The notes: generated by a model from the sequence alone, not told the origin. A stretch of DNA of 64,000 bases from Alphaproteobacteria bacterium (GCA_018827375.1 JAHJYW010000007.1:1-64000), one strand, 5' to 3'; numbered from the stretch's first letter, positions 1-9,805 are shown. Made by a program: numbers and translations.

Positions 1-1
1 C

Positions 2-118
2 GTCAAAATGGATGTCGAGCTGATCCAGCCGATCGCCATGGACCAGGGCCTGCGCTTCGCCATCCGCGAAGGCGGCCGTACCGTCGGCGCCGGCGTGGTC
101 TCCGCCATCAAGAAATAA
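2..118 (+). CDS. tuf: Elongation factor Tu, C-terminal fragment (truncated by window start)
   Basis: Frame 2 reads [38 protein letters not shown], the characteristic EF-Tu C-terminus; stop TAA 116-118. Confidence 0.95.
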   Translation, partial: VKMDVELIQPIAMDQGLRFAIREGGRTVGAGVVSAIKK

Positions 119-141
119 GCTCACATCAGCTTGTTAAAGTT

Positions 142-175
142 AAACGCCGCCTTGGAAACAGGGCGGCGTTTTGCG
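142..175 (+). terminator. Rho-independent-like terminator after tuf
   Basis: Perfect inverted repeat AAACGCCGCC (142-151) / GGCGGCGTTT (162-171) followed by a short T-rich run. Confidence 0.7.
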
Positions 176-275
176 TTTCAGGAGTAAGTTCGACGCAGGA
201 AAAGCTTTTAGCCTTTGTCTGAACCTTCAGTCTTGCAGCCCGCGCTCATTTGAGGCAAACAACCGCTTCGCCTGT

Positions 276-351
276 AGGGGTATAGCTCAGTTGGTAGAGT
301 ACCGGTCTCCAAAACCGGGTGTCGTAAGTTCGAGTCTTACTGCCCCTGCCA
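276..351 (+). tRNA. trnW: tRNA-Trp (anticodon CCA)
   Basis: AGGGGTA...TGCCCCT acceptor stem, TAGCTCAGTTGGTAGAG D-arm, CCGGT-CTCCAAA-ACCGG anticodon arm, GTTCGAGTC T-arm, encoded CCA end. Confidence 0.96.
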
Positions 352-381
352 GGCGTTAATTCATTCCAGATCTTCGCCGGG

Positions 382-1686
382 TCACGCGTCAGCCGTGGCC
401 GTTACAGACTGTGCTGAAAGCGCGGCAGTCATCTCGCGGACAACGATTTCACTCCGGCCGACCACACTCGAAACGAGCTCATGAGAGAATGTCGAGCCGC
501 TGAACCATGTCTTGTTATGACCCTGGACACGGAGGAGGTCGCCGAAAAGGCCGGTCGCTACCGCTTCAGCCTTATATTGCGGAAAATACTGCCAGGATTT
601 CTGAAGGATGATGTTGTTGATGGTGAATCCAAGGTGTGCGGCATCGGCATGAAGGATTTCACGCAATTCCTCGGGCGTCAGGCTGTCCGAGAACTGCCCC
701 GTAACGTAAAGGCGACCGCCCAGATCTGCGCTTTCCCCTTCGGCACGTCCCCCGAGAATCGCTCCCTGAAGCGAGCTGTCCTTGGACGCGCGAGAATAGC
801 CAATAACCTGATGCCCGGTGAACCAGTCATTCGAGGCAAGAAGTGTTGTTGTATAGGTTTTCCAAGCGATGCTGTCGGCAACGCGCTGCTCCATTTGAGT
901 CGCGTCCGTTATGGCGGTGAATAATTGCATCGGGATGGTCGAGATAACGGCGTCGAAGACCTGTTCGCCTTCACGGGTATGAATGACCGGTTTCGGGCCG
1001 GATCTGTCGAGACCGAGGACAGGTGTGCCCAGCCGGACATCGAGGGCGCTTGCGAATCGTTGCCAGAATGTGGTCCAGCCCTGTTCCGGCATGTGCAGGT
1101 CATTCAGCACACCCGAAAGGACGTATTGAAGGTCGCACCACTGTACGGTCTGACCGATTGTGGCTTCATCCACATAGCCATAGCCCTGCGTCGTCTGGAT
1201 TCGGTGCATGGCGCGTTCAATCTTCGGAATATTGAGCGCGTGCACCCATTCGATGGTTGAAAGCGAGGCTTCTCTCATCACTTCGGGGTCATCCGGGCGT
1301 GTGAGGATAGCTTTGCGAAGTTTAGCAGCTTTCCGAATGAAACGGACGACTTGCAAGGGCAGGGGGGCGCCCGGGCCATGTTTCACATAATTGACGACAG
1401 GTTCACCATCAAACCGGGCTTCGCCCAAGCGTTTGAGCGTTATCCCATTATCCTTCATCCACCCCTTGATCATCGTATGGGACCGCGTGGTGTAGCATGT
1501 GCCCATCTCGTTCATGTTATCGCCGTTAAGAATGGAAAAGGATTTTCCACCTATACGGTCATTAGCCTCGAAAACGGTCGCGCGTATGCCGCGCTGCATC
1601 AGAAAATGCGCTGCGCTGAGCCCGGCAGGACCAGCTCCGATTATTGCAATTCTGAATGGCTCCGGCGTGCCCACAATACGTCCCAT
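382..1686 (-). CDS. FAD-dependent (amine oxidase-like) oxidoreductase
   Basis: 434 aa ORF; N-terminal dinucleotide-binding motif IAIIGAGPAGLSAAHFLMQRG...VFEANDRIGGKS. Confidence 0.8.
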   Translation of the reverse strand: MGRIVGTPEPFRIAIIGAGPAGLSAAHFLMQRGIRATVFEANDRIGGKSFSILNGDNMNEMGTCYTTRSHTMIKGWMKDNGITLKRLGEARFDGEPVVNYVKHGPGAPLPLQVVRFIRKAAKLRKAILTRPDDPEVMREASLSTIEWVHALNIPKIERAMHRIQTTQGYGYVDEATIGQTVQWCDLQYVLSGVLNDLHMPEQGWTTFWQRFASALDVRLGTPVLGLDRSGPKPVIHTREGEQVFDAVISTIPMQLFTAITDATQMEQRVADSIAWKTYTTTLLASNDWFTGHQVIGYSRASKDSSLQGAILGGRAEGESADLGGRLYVTGQFSDSLTPEELREILHADAAHLGFTINNIILQKSWQYFPQYKAEAVATGLFGDLLRVQGHNKTWFSGSTFSHELVSSVVGRSEIVVREMTAALSAQSVTATADA

Positions 1687-1779
1687 GAACTCTATTTATT
1701 AACGAAATCGCATTCACTCTCATAAAGTTAGCACTTGGTGACAAGGCTCATTTTCATCTTATGGCGGTAATCGGGCCTA

Positions 1780-3471
1780 ATGCCGACTAATGGTTCTCAG
1801 ATTTCATTCCTGAAGTACTTGCTACAGCGCAAGCACCCGAACACCACGGCGGTGGATCGTGTGGTGTTGCTTGAGCAGCATCTGGCGTTTGCGAGTCACA
1901 CCGCGACCATGGCCGGGGTGATGCTCGTCAACTCGACAGCGACGACCATGCTGATCGAGCAGAGCATTGCCAACACATCGCTGCGCTACTGGTTGTTCAT
2001 GAACTGGGTGCTGGCGGCGGTCCTCGTCATTGATGCACTCCTCAAGCGCGGATTGTCGCGACCAACCAACGTAAGTGGACGTTACCTGCGCCGCTCTGAA
2101 TGGCTGGCCTACACGTTCGGGTTGGCGTGGGGTTCGCTGCCTTTCTTCATTAATGGCGATAAATATATGGCGGTTATCTATGCCGCCCTGCTCATTTTGC
2201 CGATGATTGCCGGCATGTCGGCGCTACTGCCACATGTGCCGCGCGTGGCTTTGCGATATTCCGGCGCCGCCATATTCATGTTTCTGCTATTCATCGCGAT
2301 AGCATCCGCCCGCTCGACTTTCGCTATTTCCCTCATGGTCATGGTCTTCATGTTCGCCGTCTATTTCGGCATGAAGCGGACATATCTGACTTTCGTGTCC
2401 AACGTGGAGTCGCGCATCCGCGCGACCGAATCACATGAAATCCTGATCGGCGCCTTGAACGCGAGCGGACAGGCATTCGCCTATCTGGATGCGAAAGGGA
2501 CCGTCCTTGTTCAAAATGATCTCCACAAAAGTTATTTCGCGGGGACAGAAGGCGACTTGAGCGTCGGTTCGCGGCGGCTTCCCAAGGCTGGGGATCGTTA
2601 CTGGCAGAAGTCGGTCGAAACCGTGCCAAATGGCGGTCACGTGATTCTCCACACCGATGTCACAAGTCTCGAGCAAAGTAAGCGCGAGATCGAGGTTGCG
2701 AAGGAAGAGGCGGAAACGGCTGACGCGGCCAAGACCCGCTTCCTTAATTCAATGAGCCGCGAGCTGAAAGTGCCTCTGGATGTAATCGTCGGCTGTTCGG
2801 GACTGATGGGTAGTGATTCGAATATCCCGTTCGATGAGCGCGAATTCCGAGGTTATGCCGACCAGATCCGCAAACATGCGTCCTATCTTGGTGGCATCAT
2901 CGATCAGATCATCAGCTTCTCGAAATTGAATCGGGAAACGGTCACAGCTGAAGAAGAAATTGTTGAACTGTCCGAGATCATCAACAGCGCGGTCAGCCGG
3001 GTTCGACTGGCTTCGCCAGGTTATGCCGATGTGCCGTTGCAGGTGAGTACCGAGCCAGGGCTGCCTAAAGTTTATTACGACCGCACCGCACTGGAGCGTA
3101 TTGTGCAGAACCTTGTGACGAATGCTTTCGAACACGGTTCTGCGTCACCGATTACCGTGAAAGTGTCCCGCATTGTCGGCCGTGGCATCCTCCTGATGGT
3201 CAGGGACCGCGGTTCAGGCATGAGCAAGGAAGAGCTTGAAAAGGCTTTTGAGCCCTTCTTCCAGGGTGCGCGAACCAATGAGTTCAAGGACGGTCGGGGT
3301 GTAGGCCTTGGCCTGACGGTCAGCCGGAAGCTTGCCCGTCAGCATGATGGCGACGTTCTGCTGGATAGTCAGGAAGGCCGGGGAACGAGCGCGTTTCTGG
3401 TCATTCCGTCCAGCCGCTGCGTTGTCGCCGGCGATCAAAATCCTGCGGATGGCGAGCGCAGCGTCGTCTGA
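1780..3471 (+). CDS. Membrane sensor histidine kinase with atypical H-box
   Basis: N-terminal multi-TM region; C-terminal HATPase_c motifs NLVTNAFEHG, RDRGSGMS, FEPFFQG, GVGLGLTVSRKL; H-box reads FLNSMSRELKVPLD (no His). Confidence 0.85.
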   Translation: MPTNGSQISFLKYLLQRKHPNTTAVDRVVLLEQHLAFASHTATMAGVMLVNSTATTMLIEQSIANTSLRYWLFMNWVLAAVLVIDALLKRGLSRPTNVSGRYLRRSEWLAYTFGLAWGSLPFFINGDKYMAVIYAALLILPMIAGMSALLPHVPRVALRYSGAAIFMFLLFIAIASARSTFAISLMVMVFMFAVYFGMKRTYLTFVSNVESRIRATESHEILIGALNASGQAFAYLDAKGTVLVQNDLHKSYFAGTEGDLSVGSRRLPKAGDRYWQKSVETVPNGGHVILHTDVTSLEQSKREIEVAKEEAETADAAKTRFLNSMSRELKVPLDVIVGCSGLMGSDSNIPFDEREFRGYADQIRKHASYLGGIIDQIISFSKLNRETVTAEEEIVELSEIINSAVSRVRLASPGYADVPLQVSTEPGLPKVYYDRTALERIVQNLVTNAFEHGSASPITVKVSRIVGRGILLMVRDRGSGMSKEELEKAFEPFFQGARTNEFKDGRGVGLGLTVSRKLARQHDGDVLLDSQEGRGTSAFLVIPSSRCVVAGDQNPADGERSVV

Positions 3472-3479
3472 TCCTGCCT

Positions 3480-4031
3480 TCAGGCGGCCACGCGCTCAGA
3501 GCCTGCCGACGCGCGCCCGGTTTCTGATTCGGCGATCATGCCCAGAAAGGTTGCATCCAGCTCGGGACTTTCCTCAGGCACGCCCAGCTGACTGGCGATT
3601 CCATCTATCCTGACCTTGGTGCCCTTGCGACCAATGATACGCGCCAACATGCGACTGACAGCGACGCTCTCGCCCTTGATAAGGATGTCATGTGTGTAGC
3701 AGACGTAATTGTCCTGCCAGCCAACTATTCGGGTGACGATCTCGACCTTGCCCGGACGCGTCAGGGCTTCCATTCGACTAATCGTTTCGGCCTGAATTAT
3801 CGGCATCCATCCATGTTTGCGGATCATCCGGCCAAGCCCGATGCGTATGACGGAATTGATTGTGCCGAGATCCGTGAGCGAGCGTACCCGGTGCAATGGC
3901 ACAGTCGAGGCAAAGCCCTGATCAAAGCGACACAGGCGCACAGTCAAGTACGTCGGTGCCAGCGGATCGTCCGCAATTGGCCTGCGCAGCGCAGCCAACA
4001 AGACAATCATGAAGCGTATAAACAGATTCAC
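3480..4031 (-). CDS. Hotdog-fold (4HBT-type) acyl-CoA thioesterase-like protein
   Basis: 183 aa ORF resembling THEM6/4HBT_2-type proteins (membrane-proximal N-term, RFDQGFAS..TVPLHRVRS..LTDLGTINSV). Confidence 0.55.
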   Translation of the reverse strand: MNLFIRFMIVLLAALRRPIADDPLAPTYLTVRLCRFDQGFASTVPLHRVRSLTDLGTINSVIRIGLGRMIRKHGWMPIIQAETISRMEALTRPGKVEIVTRIVGWQDNYVCYTHDILIKGESVAVSRMLARIIGRKGTKVRIDGIASQLGVPEESPELDATFLGMIAESETGRASAGSERVAA

Positions 4032-4097
4032 CTGGTCCCCTCCTTGCGGCGTGCTTATCGCGGAGGTGGCCCGTCCCGGCCGCCAGCGCGTGCTCGC

Positions 4098-4589
4098 CTA
4101 GGAAGTGACTGTATCAGACAAAGTGGCGTATCGCCCACCGTGAAAGAGAAGGGGGCGCGCATCATGATCTGCGGCGATGCGGATGACTTCGCCAAGGAAA
4201 ATCACATGATCCCCCCCATCATGCTGGGCATAGGTCCGGCATTCGAGTCGCGCCGCGCTGCCTGGAAGAATGGGAACACCGCCCGCTCCGGGCTCAAAAT
4301 CCATGCCTTCGAACTTGTCGATGTCGCTCATGGCAAAGTGCCGGGACAAGTCTGTCTGGTTTTCCCGCAGAATGTGTACGCAGAAATGCTCTGCCTTGCT
4401 GAAGGCTGTAACGTTGCGTGAAGCCCGGCTGAGGGACCAGAGGATCAAGGGCGGATCCATTGACACGGAATTGAAGCTGTTGGCTGTAACCCCGAACGGT
4501 ACGCCAGCTTCATTTCGCGCAGTGATGATTGTGACGCCCGTGACAAACAAGCCAAGTGCGTCCCGAAGAGAGCGGGTGTCGAATTCCAT
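4098..4589 (-). CDS. Flavin reductase family protein (FMN-binding split barrel)
   Basis: From MEFDTRSLRDALGLFVTGVTIITARNEAGVPFGVTANSFNSVSMDPPLILWSLSRASRN; the N-terminal extension of the listed ORF (to 4748) is probably not translated. Confidence 0.8.
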   Translation of the reverse strand: MEFDTRSLRDALGLFVTGVTIITARNEAGVPFGVTANSFNSVSMDPPLILWSLSRASRNVTAFSKAEHFCVHILRENQTDLSRHFAMSDIDKFEGMDFEPGAGGVPILPGSAARLECRTYAQHDGGDHVIFLGEVIRIAADHDARPLLFHGGRYATLSDTVTS

Positions 4590-4725
4590 ACCTGCACATC
4601 TAAGGTGGTTTCGGTCCGGGTCAAAGCCGATTTTCCTGTTCCGGTATTCGGTTGACCGCGCGATGGTATACTCCTGAATGGGCGTTTTGCGGGTCTTGTG
4701 TCGCCCAAATGCGAGTGAGGATGAG

Positions 4726-6336
4726 ATGGAACAGGAAAAGGCCGACAAGCCCTGGTGGCGCGGCGCCGTAATTTACCAGATTTATCCACGCAGCTACCAG
4801 GACTCGAATGGTGACGGCATCGGTGATTTGCCGGGCATCACCGGGAGGCTTGATCATATCGCGTCACTAGGTGTCGATGGTATCTGGATTTCGCCGTTCT
4901 TCACGTCGCCCATGAAGGATTTTGGCTATGACGTTTCAGACTATTGTGATGTCGATCCTATTTTTGGAACATTGAATGACTTTGACCGCCTTCTAGAGGT
5001 CGCCCATGGGCTGGGCCTGAAAGTCGTGATCGATCAGGTCATGTCCCACACGTCAGACGAACATGCCTGGTTTGCGGAGAGCCGGACTGACCGCACGAAT
5101 GCCAAGGCGGACTGGTATGTCTGGCGCGATGCGCGTCCCGACGGAACGCCGCCAAATAACTGGCAGGCTGTTTTTGGCGGCGCCGCCTGGACGTGGGATG
5201 CGCGTCGCCAGCAGTACTTCATGCACAATTTCCTTCGCGAGCAGCCACAACTCAACCTGCACAATCCTGACGTACAGGATGCCTTGCTGGCGGCCTCACG
5301 GTTCTGGCTCGAGCGCGGCGTTGATGGCTTCCGCCTAGACGCCATCAATTTTTCCATGTTCGACCCCACCTTCAAGGACAACCCGGCCTGGGAGATTGGC
5401 AAGCGAACCATCACGCGGCCATTCGACTTGCAGCACCATGTTAACAACCAATCGCACGCCGATATTCCGCTCTATCTGCAGCGCGTGCGCGCTTTGACGG
5501 ACGCGTTTGGTGCCATTTTCACGGTGGCGGAAGTGGCCGGTCCCGATCCGCTGCCGGAGATGAAGGCCTTTACAAAAGGCGAGCGCCGCCTCAGCTCGGC
5601 CTACAATTTCGATTTCCTCTACGCATCGAGTTTGACGCCGGGCCGTGTGCGGCGGGCCCAGTCAAACTGGACAGGTCCGGTGGAGGAGGGATGGCCGTCC
5701 TGGGCTTTCTCCAATCATGATGCGCCTCGATGCGTCAGCCGTTGGTATGATGGCGCGTATAGAAGCCGGTTTGCCCAGATGACAAATGCATTGCTGCTGT
5801 GTCTGAGAGGCAATCCCATACTGTATCAGGGTGAGGAGCTCGGCTTGCCGCAAGCCGAGGTGCCGTTCGAATGCCTTCAGGACCCTGAAGCGATCGCAAA
5901 CTGGCCACTGACGCTTGGCCGAGATGGCGCACGCACGCCCATGCCGTGGACTTTGAACGACCATGAAGGTGGCTTCACGACGGGGTCACCTTGGCTGCCG
6001 ATGGGCCAGGGGCATCTTGAGGCGGCAGTCGATGTGCAGAATGCAGATGCCGGTTCCGTTCTGAACTTTACGCGCCGCCTTCTGGAGGTTCGAAAGGCTT
6101 CCAATGCGCTTACGGCCGGAGACATATCATTTGAAGAGGTCAACGCACCGCTACTGGCTTTCTGGCGTTCTTGTGAAGGCGAAAGGCTGCTCTGTGTATT
6201 CAACCTCGGGCCATCGCCCCAATCGCGGCCTGCCTGCATGCGCGAAGGTGCAGATGTGTTGCTTGCCTCAGGATGGAGCCAGGGAAACATGCCCGGGCCT
6301 GTGCCTGAATATTCCGTATGGATCGGCCGAGCTTAA
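4726..6336 (+). CDS. GH13 alpha-glucosidase / alpha-amylase family glycosidase
   Basis: WWRGAVIYQIYPRSYQDSNGDGIGDLPGI..., VDGFRLDAINF, FSNHDAPR motifs; start probably internal ATG at 4726. Confidence 0.9.
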   Translation: MEQEKADKPWWRGAVIYQIYPRSYQDSNGDGIGDLPGITGRLDHIASLGVDGIWISPFFTSPMKDFGYDVSDYCDVDPIFGTLNDFDRLLEVAHGLGLKVVIDQVMSHTSDEHAWFAESRTDRTNAKADWYVWRDARPDGTPPNNWQAVFGGAAWTWDARRQQYFMHNFLREQPQLNLHNPDVQDALLAASRFWLERGVDGFRLDAINFSMFDPTFKDNPAWEIGKRTITRPFDLQHHVNNQSHADIPLYLQRVRALTDAFGAIFTVAEVAGPDPLPEMKAFTKGERRLSSAYNFDFLYASSLTPGRVRRAQSNWTGPVEEGWPSWAFSNHDAPRCVSRWYDGAYRSRFAQMTNALLLCLRGNPILYQGEELGLPQAEVPFECLQDPEAIANWPLTLGRDGARTPMPWTLNDHEGGFTTGSPWLPMGQGHLEAAVDVQNADAGSVLNFTRRLLEVRKASNALTAGDISFEEVNAPLLAFWRSCEGERLLCVFNLGPSPQSRPACMREGADVLLASGWSQGNMPGPVPEYSVWIGRA

Positions 6337-7349
6337 GCTAGACCGCAGGATTCCCGTACGATGAGTTCGGTCGGGAGTCGTTCTGACGGCATAGCGACGC
6401 CATCGCTGGCAGCCAGGAGCTTTGACACGATCACACGGCCGGCCTTTCCCAGATCCTGCGAGATGGTCGTGAGTGAGGGAAGGCTGTAGGCGGCCAGGCC
6501 GATATTGTCATATCCGACGACTGACACATCCTGCGGCACTCGGCGGCCTGCTTGCGAGAGGCTGCGAATGGCGCCAAGCGCAACAAGGTCGCTGCTGCCG
6601 AATATGCCATCGAATTCCAGCCCCTCCGAAAGCAGCGCGTTCAAGGCCGCTTCGGCCGATTCAATCTCAAATCGGGCGGGGACAATCAGGGCTGGATCCA
6701 TTTCGGCACCGGCCCGCGCATGCGCTGCGACGTAGCCTTCATAGCGCTGCAGTACTTCAGGCACACGAATATCGCCCAGAAAGGCAATCCGGCGTCGGCC
6801 AAGGTTGAGGAGATGACTGGTCGCGCGCGCGCCGCCCTTCAGATTGTCCGATCCAACAGAGCCGTATTTTTGGCCAGGAAGCTGACCGCCCCAGACAATG
6901 AAGCGGGTCTCCGTTTCAGCAAGCTTGTTGAAACGCTCGTGGAAAAGGCTTTGGCCGAGGAAGAACACGCCATCTGCGCGATTGGTCGACATGACGTGGG
7001 CGAGATCGTCGGGGCTTTTCGGGGCGAGGTGTGAAATCAGGATGTCACAGTCCGAGCTGCGCGCGGCATCGCTTATGCCGCCTATGAGCTCCTGAAAAAA
7101 GGGGGTCGTGGTCTGCGTGGGTCGCCCGGGCGACGTCGGAATAATGAGGGCAATGGTTGCCGCAGAGCCGGATATGAGCGCTGGCATGCTCGGCCTGAAA
7201 CTGTAATTCTGCTCGCGGGCGATCTTCCACACACGGCGCTTTGTTTCATCGTTGACTGCCGCACTATTGTTCAAGGCACGTGATACAGTGGCGATTGATA
7301 CCCCGGCTATTTCGGCGAGGTCTTCAAGTCGGGTACGGTTGCTGGACAT
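6333..7349 (-). CDS. LacI family transcriptional regulator
   Basis: N-terminal HTH TRLEDLAEIAGVSIATVSRALNNSAAVNDETKRRV plus periplasmic-binding-like domain. Confidence 0.93.
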   Translation of the reverse strand: MSSNRTRLEDLAEIAGVSIATVSRALNNSAAVNDETKRRVWKIAREQNYSFRPSMPALISGSAATIALIIPTSPGRPTQTTTPFFQELIGGISDAARSSDCDILISHLAPKSPDDLAHVMSTNRADGVFFLGQSLFHERFNKLAETETRFIVWGGQLPGQKYGSVGSDNLKGGARATSHLLNLGRRRIAFLGDIRVPEVLQRYEGYVAAHARAGAEMDPALIVPARFEIESAEAALNALLSEGLEFDGIFGSSDLVALGAIRSLSQAGRRVPQDVSVVGYDNIGLAAYSLPSLTTISQDLGKAGRVIVSKLLAASDGVAMPSERLPTELIVRESCGLA

Positions 7350-7404
7350 GTGACCTCGAATTTGGAAATCCGGCTGGTATTTCTAACGCCCCGTTTCCAA
7401 GTTG

Positions 7405-7414
7405 ATAGCGCTAT
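7405..7414. promoter_or_regulatory. Candidate LacI-family operator palindrome ATAGCGCTAT
   Basis: Perfect 10-bp palindrome with central CG, 56 bp upstream of the lacI-type start and in the shared lacI/zwf intergenic region. Confidence 0.45.
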
Positions 7415-7620
7415 TCTAGGGGATGTGAAAAAAACCGCAAATCGGTTTTCAGTTCATGGGTGAACTACAATAAACAATAGCAAAGATTGATGTAAATATG
7501 ATCATGCTCGACGAAATGTTGTGCGCTCACAAAGTCTGCTTTTGCAAGTTCGGCAAAATACTATAAGTCAGGCCTTAACGCGCGCATTTGCGTGCTGATG
7601 GTCGAGCGGGGAGTTTGAAT

Positions 7621-9090
7621 ATGGCCAAGTTTATTCCGGTCGATCCGTTTGACATCGTAATATTCGGCGGAACGGGTGACCTCTCACGGCGGAAGCTTCT
7701 TCCGGCGCTTTATCACCGGTGGGTCGACGGACAAATCCCGGAAACCAGCCGTATTGTCGGGACAGCGCGCTCTGAATTGACCACGAAGGAATACCGCGAA
7801 ATGGCGCGGGAAGCCTGCGAAACGGCGTCGGGCAAAAGTTGGGATGCGAAGGCCTGGAAGGCTTTTGAGCGGCTCGTTGAGTATGTCTCAATTGATGCCA
7901 CAGACCCGGCAGCGGATTGGCCCACGCTGAAGTCCAAGCTTTCGTCGAATAGCGAGCATCCGTGCGTCTTCTATCTCGCAACGTCGCCGCGGCTCTATGT
8001 CGGTATATCCGAGGCGCTCGGGCGCGCAGGGTTGGCGACGCCCAACGCACGAGTCGTGCTTGAGAAGCCCATTGGCACAGATCTCGAGTCTGCCCGTGAG
8101 ATCAATGATGGTGTCGGCGCGGTTTTCGCTGAGCGGCAAGTGTTCCGGATTGATCATTATCTCGGCAAGGAAACGGTGCAGAACCTGATGGTCCTGCGGT
8201 TTGCCAACATGCTGTTCGAGCCGCTCTGGTCTCGCAACTATATTGATCATGTCCAGATTACCGTCGCTGAGGATCTGGGCCTTGAGGGCCGTGCTGACTA
8301 TTACGACAAGTCCGGTGCGCTGCGCGACATGGTGCAGAACCACATGCTCCAACTGCTTTGTCTCACGGCGATGGAGCCACCAAACCATCTGGATGATGAC
8401 GACGTTCGTACCGAAAAGATAAAGGTTCTCAACGCGCTGACCCCGATATCGGGCGATGACGCGAAGCGCCTGACTGTGCGCGGGCAATACAAGGCCGGAG
8501 TGCGCGGCGATGAGCCCGTCAAAGGATACGTCGACGAGCTCTCGTCCGACACGGAGAGCACGACGGAAACGTTCGTGGCGATCAAGGCCGCCGTCGATAA
8601 CTGGCGCTGGGCCGGGGTGCCGTTCTACCTACGGACTGGCAAGCGCCTGCCATACCGCCATTCCGACATCGTCATTCAGTTCAAGCCGACACCGCATCCG
8701 CTGTTTGGTGAAGGCAATGACGCGGTGAACCGTCTCGTCATTCGCCTGCAACCCGACGAAGGCGTGCGGCTATATGTGCAGATCAAGGAGCCCGGTCCAG
8801 GTGGCTTGCGCGTGAAGTCACTTCCCTTGAACCTCTCCTATGCCGAGAGCTTTACGGTCCGGTATCCCGATGCTTATGAGCGTCTGCTGATGGACGTGGT
8901 TCGCGGCAATCTTTCACTCTTCATGCGCCGCGATGAAGTCGAGGCTGCCTGGACATGGGTGGATGGTTTGATCGAGGCCTGGGATCGGGGTGGTGGTGCG
9001 CCGGAGCTTTACGCGGCCGGCAGCAACGGCCCCCTTGCGGCGGCCATGATGATGGACCGCGACGGGCGCGCCTGGTTCGAAGGAAAGTAA
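7621..9090 (+). CDS. zwf: Glucose-6-phosphate 1-dehydrogenase
   Basis: DIVIFGGTGDLSRRKLLPALYHR and RIDHYLGKETVQNLMVLRFAN motifs; start at ATG 7621. Confidence 0.97.
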   Translation: MAKFIPVDPFDIVIFGGTGDLSRRKLLPALYHRWVDGQIPETSRIVGTARSELTTKEYREMAREACETASGKSWDAKAWKAFERLVEYVSIDATDPAADWPTLKSKLSSNSEHPCVFYLATSPRLYVGISEALGRAGLATPNARVVLEKPIGTDLESAREINDGVGAVFAERQVFRIDHYLGKETVQNLMVLRFANMLFEPLWSRNYIDHVQITVAEDLGLEGRADYYDKSGALRDMVQNHMLQLLCLTAMEPPNHLDDDDVRTEKIKVLNALTPISGDDAKRLTVRGQYKAGVRGDEPVKGYVDELSSDTESTTETFVAIKAAVDNWRWAGVPFYLRTGKRLPYRHSDIVIQFKPTPHPLFGEGNDAVNRLVIRLQPDEGVRLYVQIKEPGPGGLRVKSLPLNLSYAESFTVRYPDAYERLLMDVVRGNLSLFMRRDEVEAAWTWVDGLIEAWDRGGGAPELYAAGSNGPLAAAMMMDRDGRAWFEGK

Positions 9091-9094
9091 AGTT

Positions 9095-9805
9095 ATGAAG
9101 CACGAGTTTCTCGCCTATGAGACGCGTGATGAGGCTGCTGACTTCGCCGCGCGCATGGCGAGCGGCGTGCTGGCGGCTGCGATCGAGGATTCCGGCAAAG
9201 CGAGCTTCATGGTTTCAGGTGGCACGAGCCCCGCGCCATTGTTCAAGCGTCTCGCCACCACAGATCTATCATGGGACCGCGTCACAGTTGGCCTTGTCGA
9301 TGAAAGATGGGTGGGGCCTGAGCACGCTGGCTCCAACGAGGCGTTGGTCAGGCAGCACTTGCTGACGTCGAAGGCCGGCGCTGCGGGATTCCTGCCGATG
9401 AAAACGGCGGCGCTAACCGCCAAGGCTGCGGTTGAAGATCGCGTACAGGCCTATTGGCCTCATTGCGATCCGATTGACCTTATTTTGCTGGGTATGGGCC
9501 CGGACGGCCATACCGCCAGCTGGTTTCCGAAGGCGGGTGGCTTGAAGGCGGCGATGCATGCAGCGGATGGCGTCACTGTCGCAGCCATTGATGCGACCGG
9601 ATGTGAAGTCGCCGGAAAGATGCCTGAACGCATGACTCTTACGGGTCCGGCCATCATCGATTCTGATGCGGCGATCCTTCTCATATTTGGCGAGGACAAG
9701 CGGGCAGTGTTAGATGCAGCTCTCAAAGCGTCACCTGAAGACATGCCCGTTCGGTATGCCATCGATGGACTCGGACCGCGTCTCACAATCATATGGGCCC
9801 CATAA
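9095..9805 (+). CDS. pgl: 6-phosphogluconolactonase
   Basis: [57 protein letters not shown]. Confidence 0.95.
   Translation: MKHEFLAYETRDEAADFAARMASGVLAAAIEDSGKASFMVSGGTSPAPLFKRLATTDLSWDRVTVGLVDERWVGPEHAGSNEALVRQHLLTSKAGAAGFLPMKTAALTAKAAVEDRVQAYWPHCDPIDLILLGMGPDGHTASWFPKAGGLKAAMHAADGVTVAAIDATGCEVAGKMPERMTLTGPAIIDSDAAILLIFGEDKRAVLDAALKASPEDMPVRYAIDGLGPRLTIIWAP

Noticed and set aside
171-359. 62 aa plus-strand ORF
   Set aside because: It runs through the tRNA-Trp gene and has no recognisable protein features
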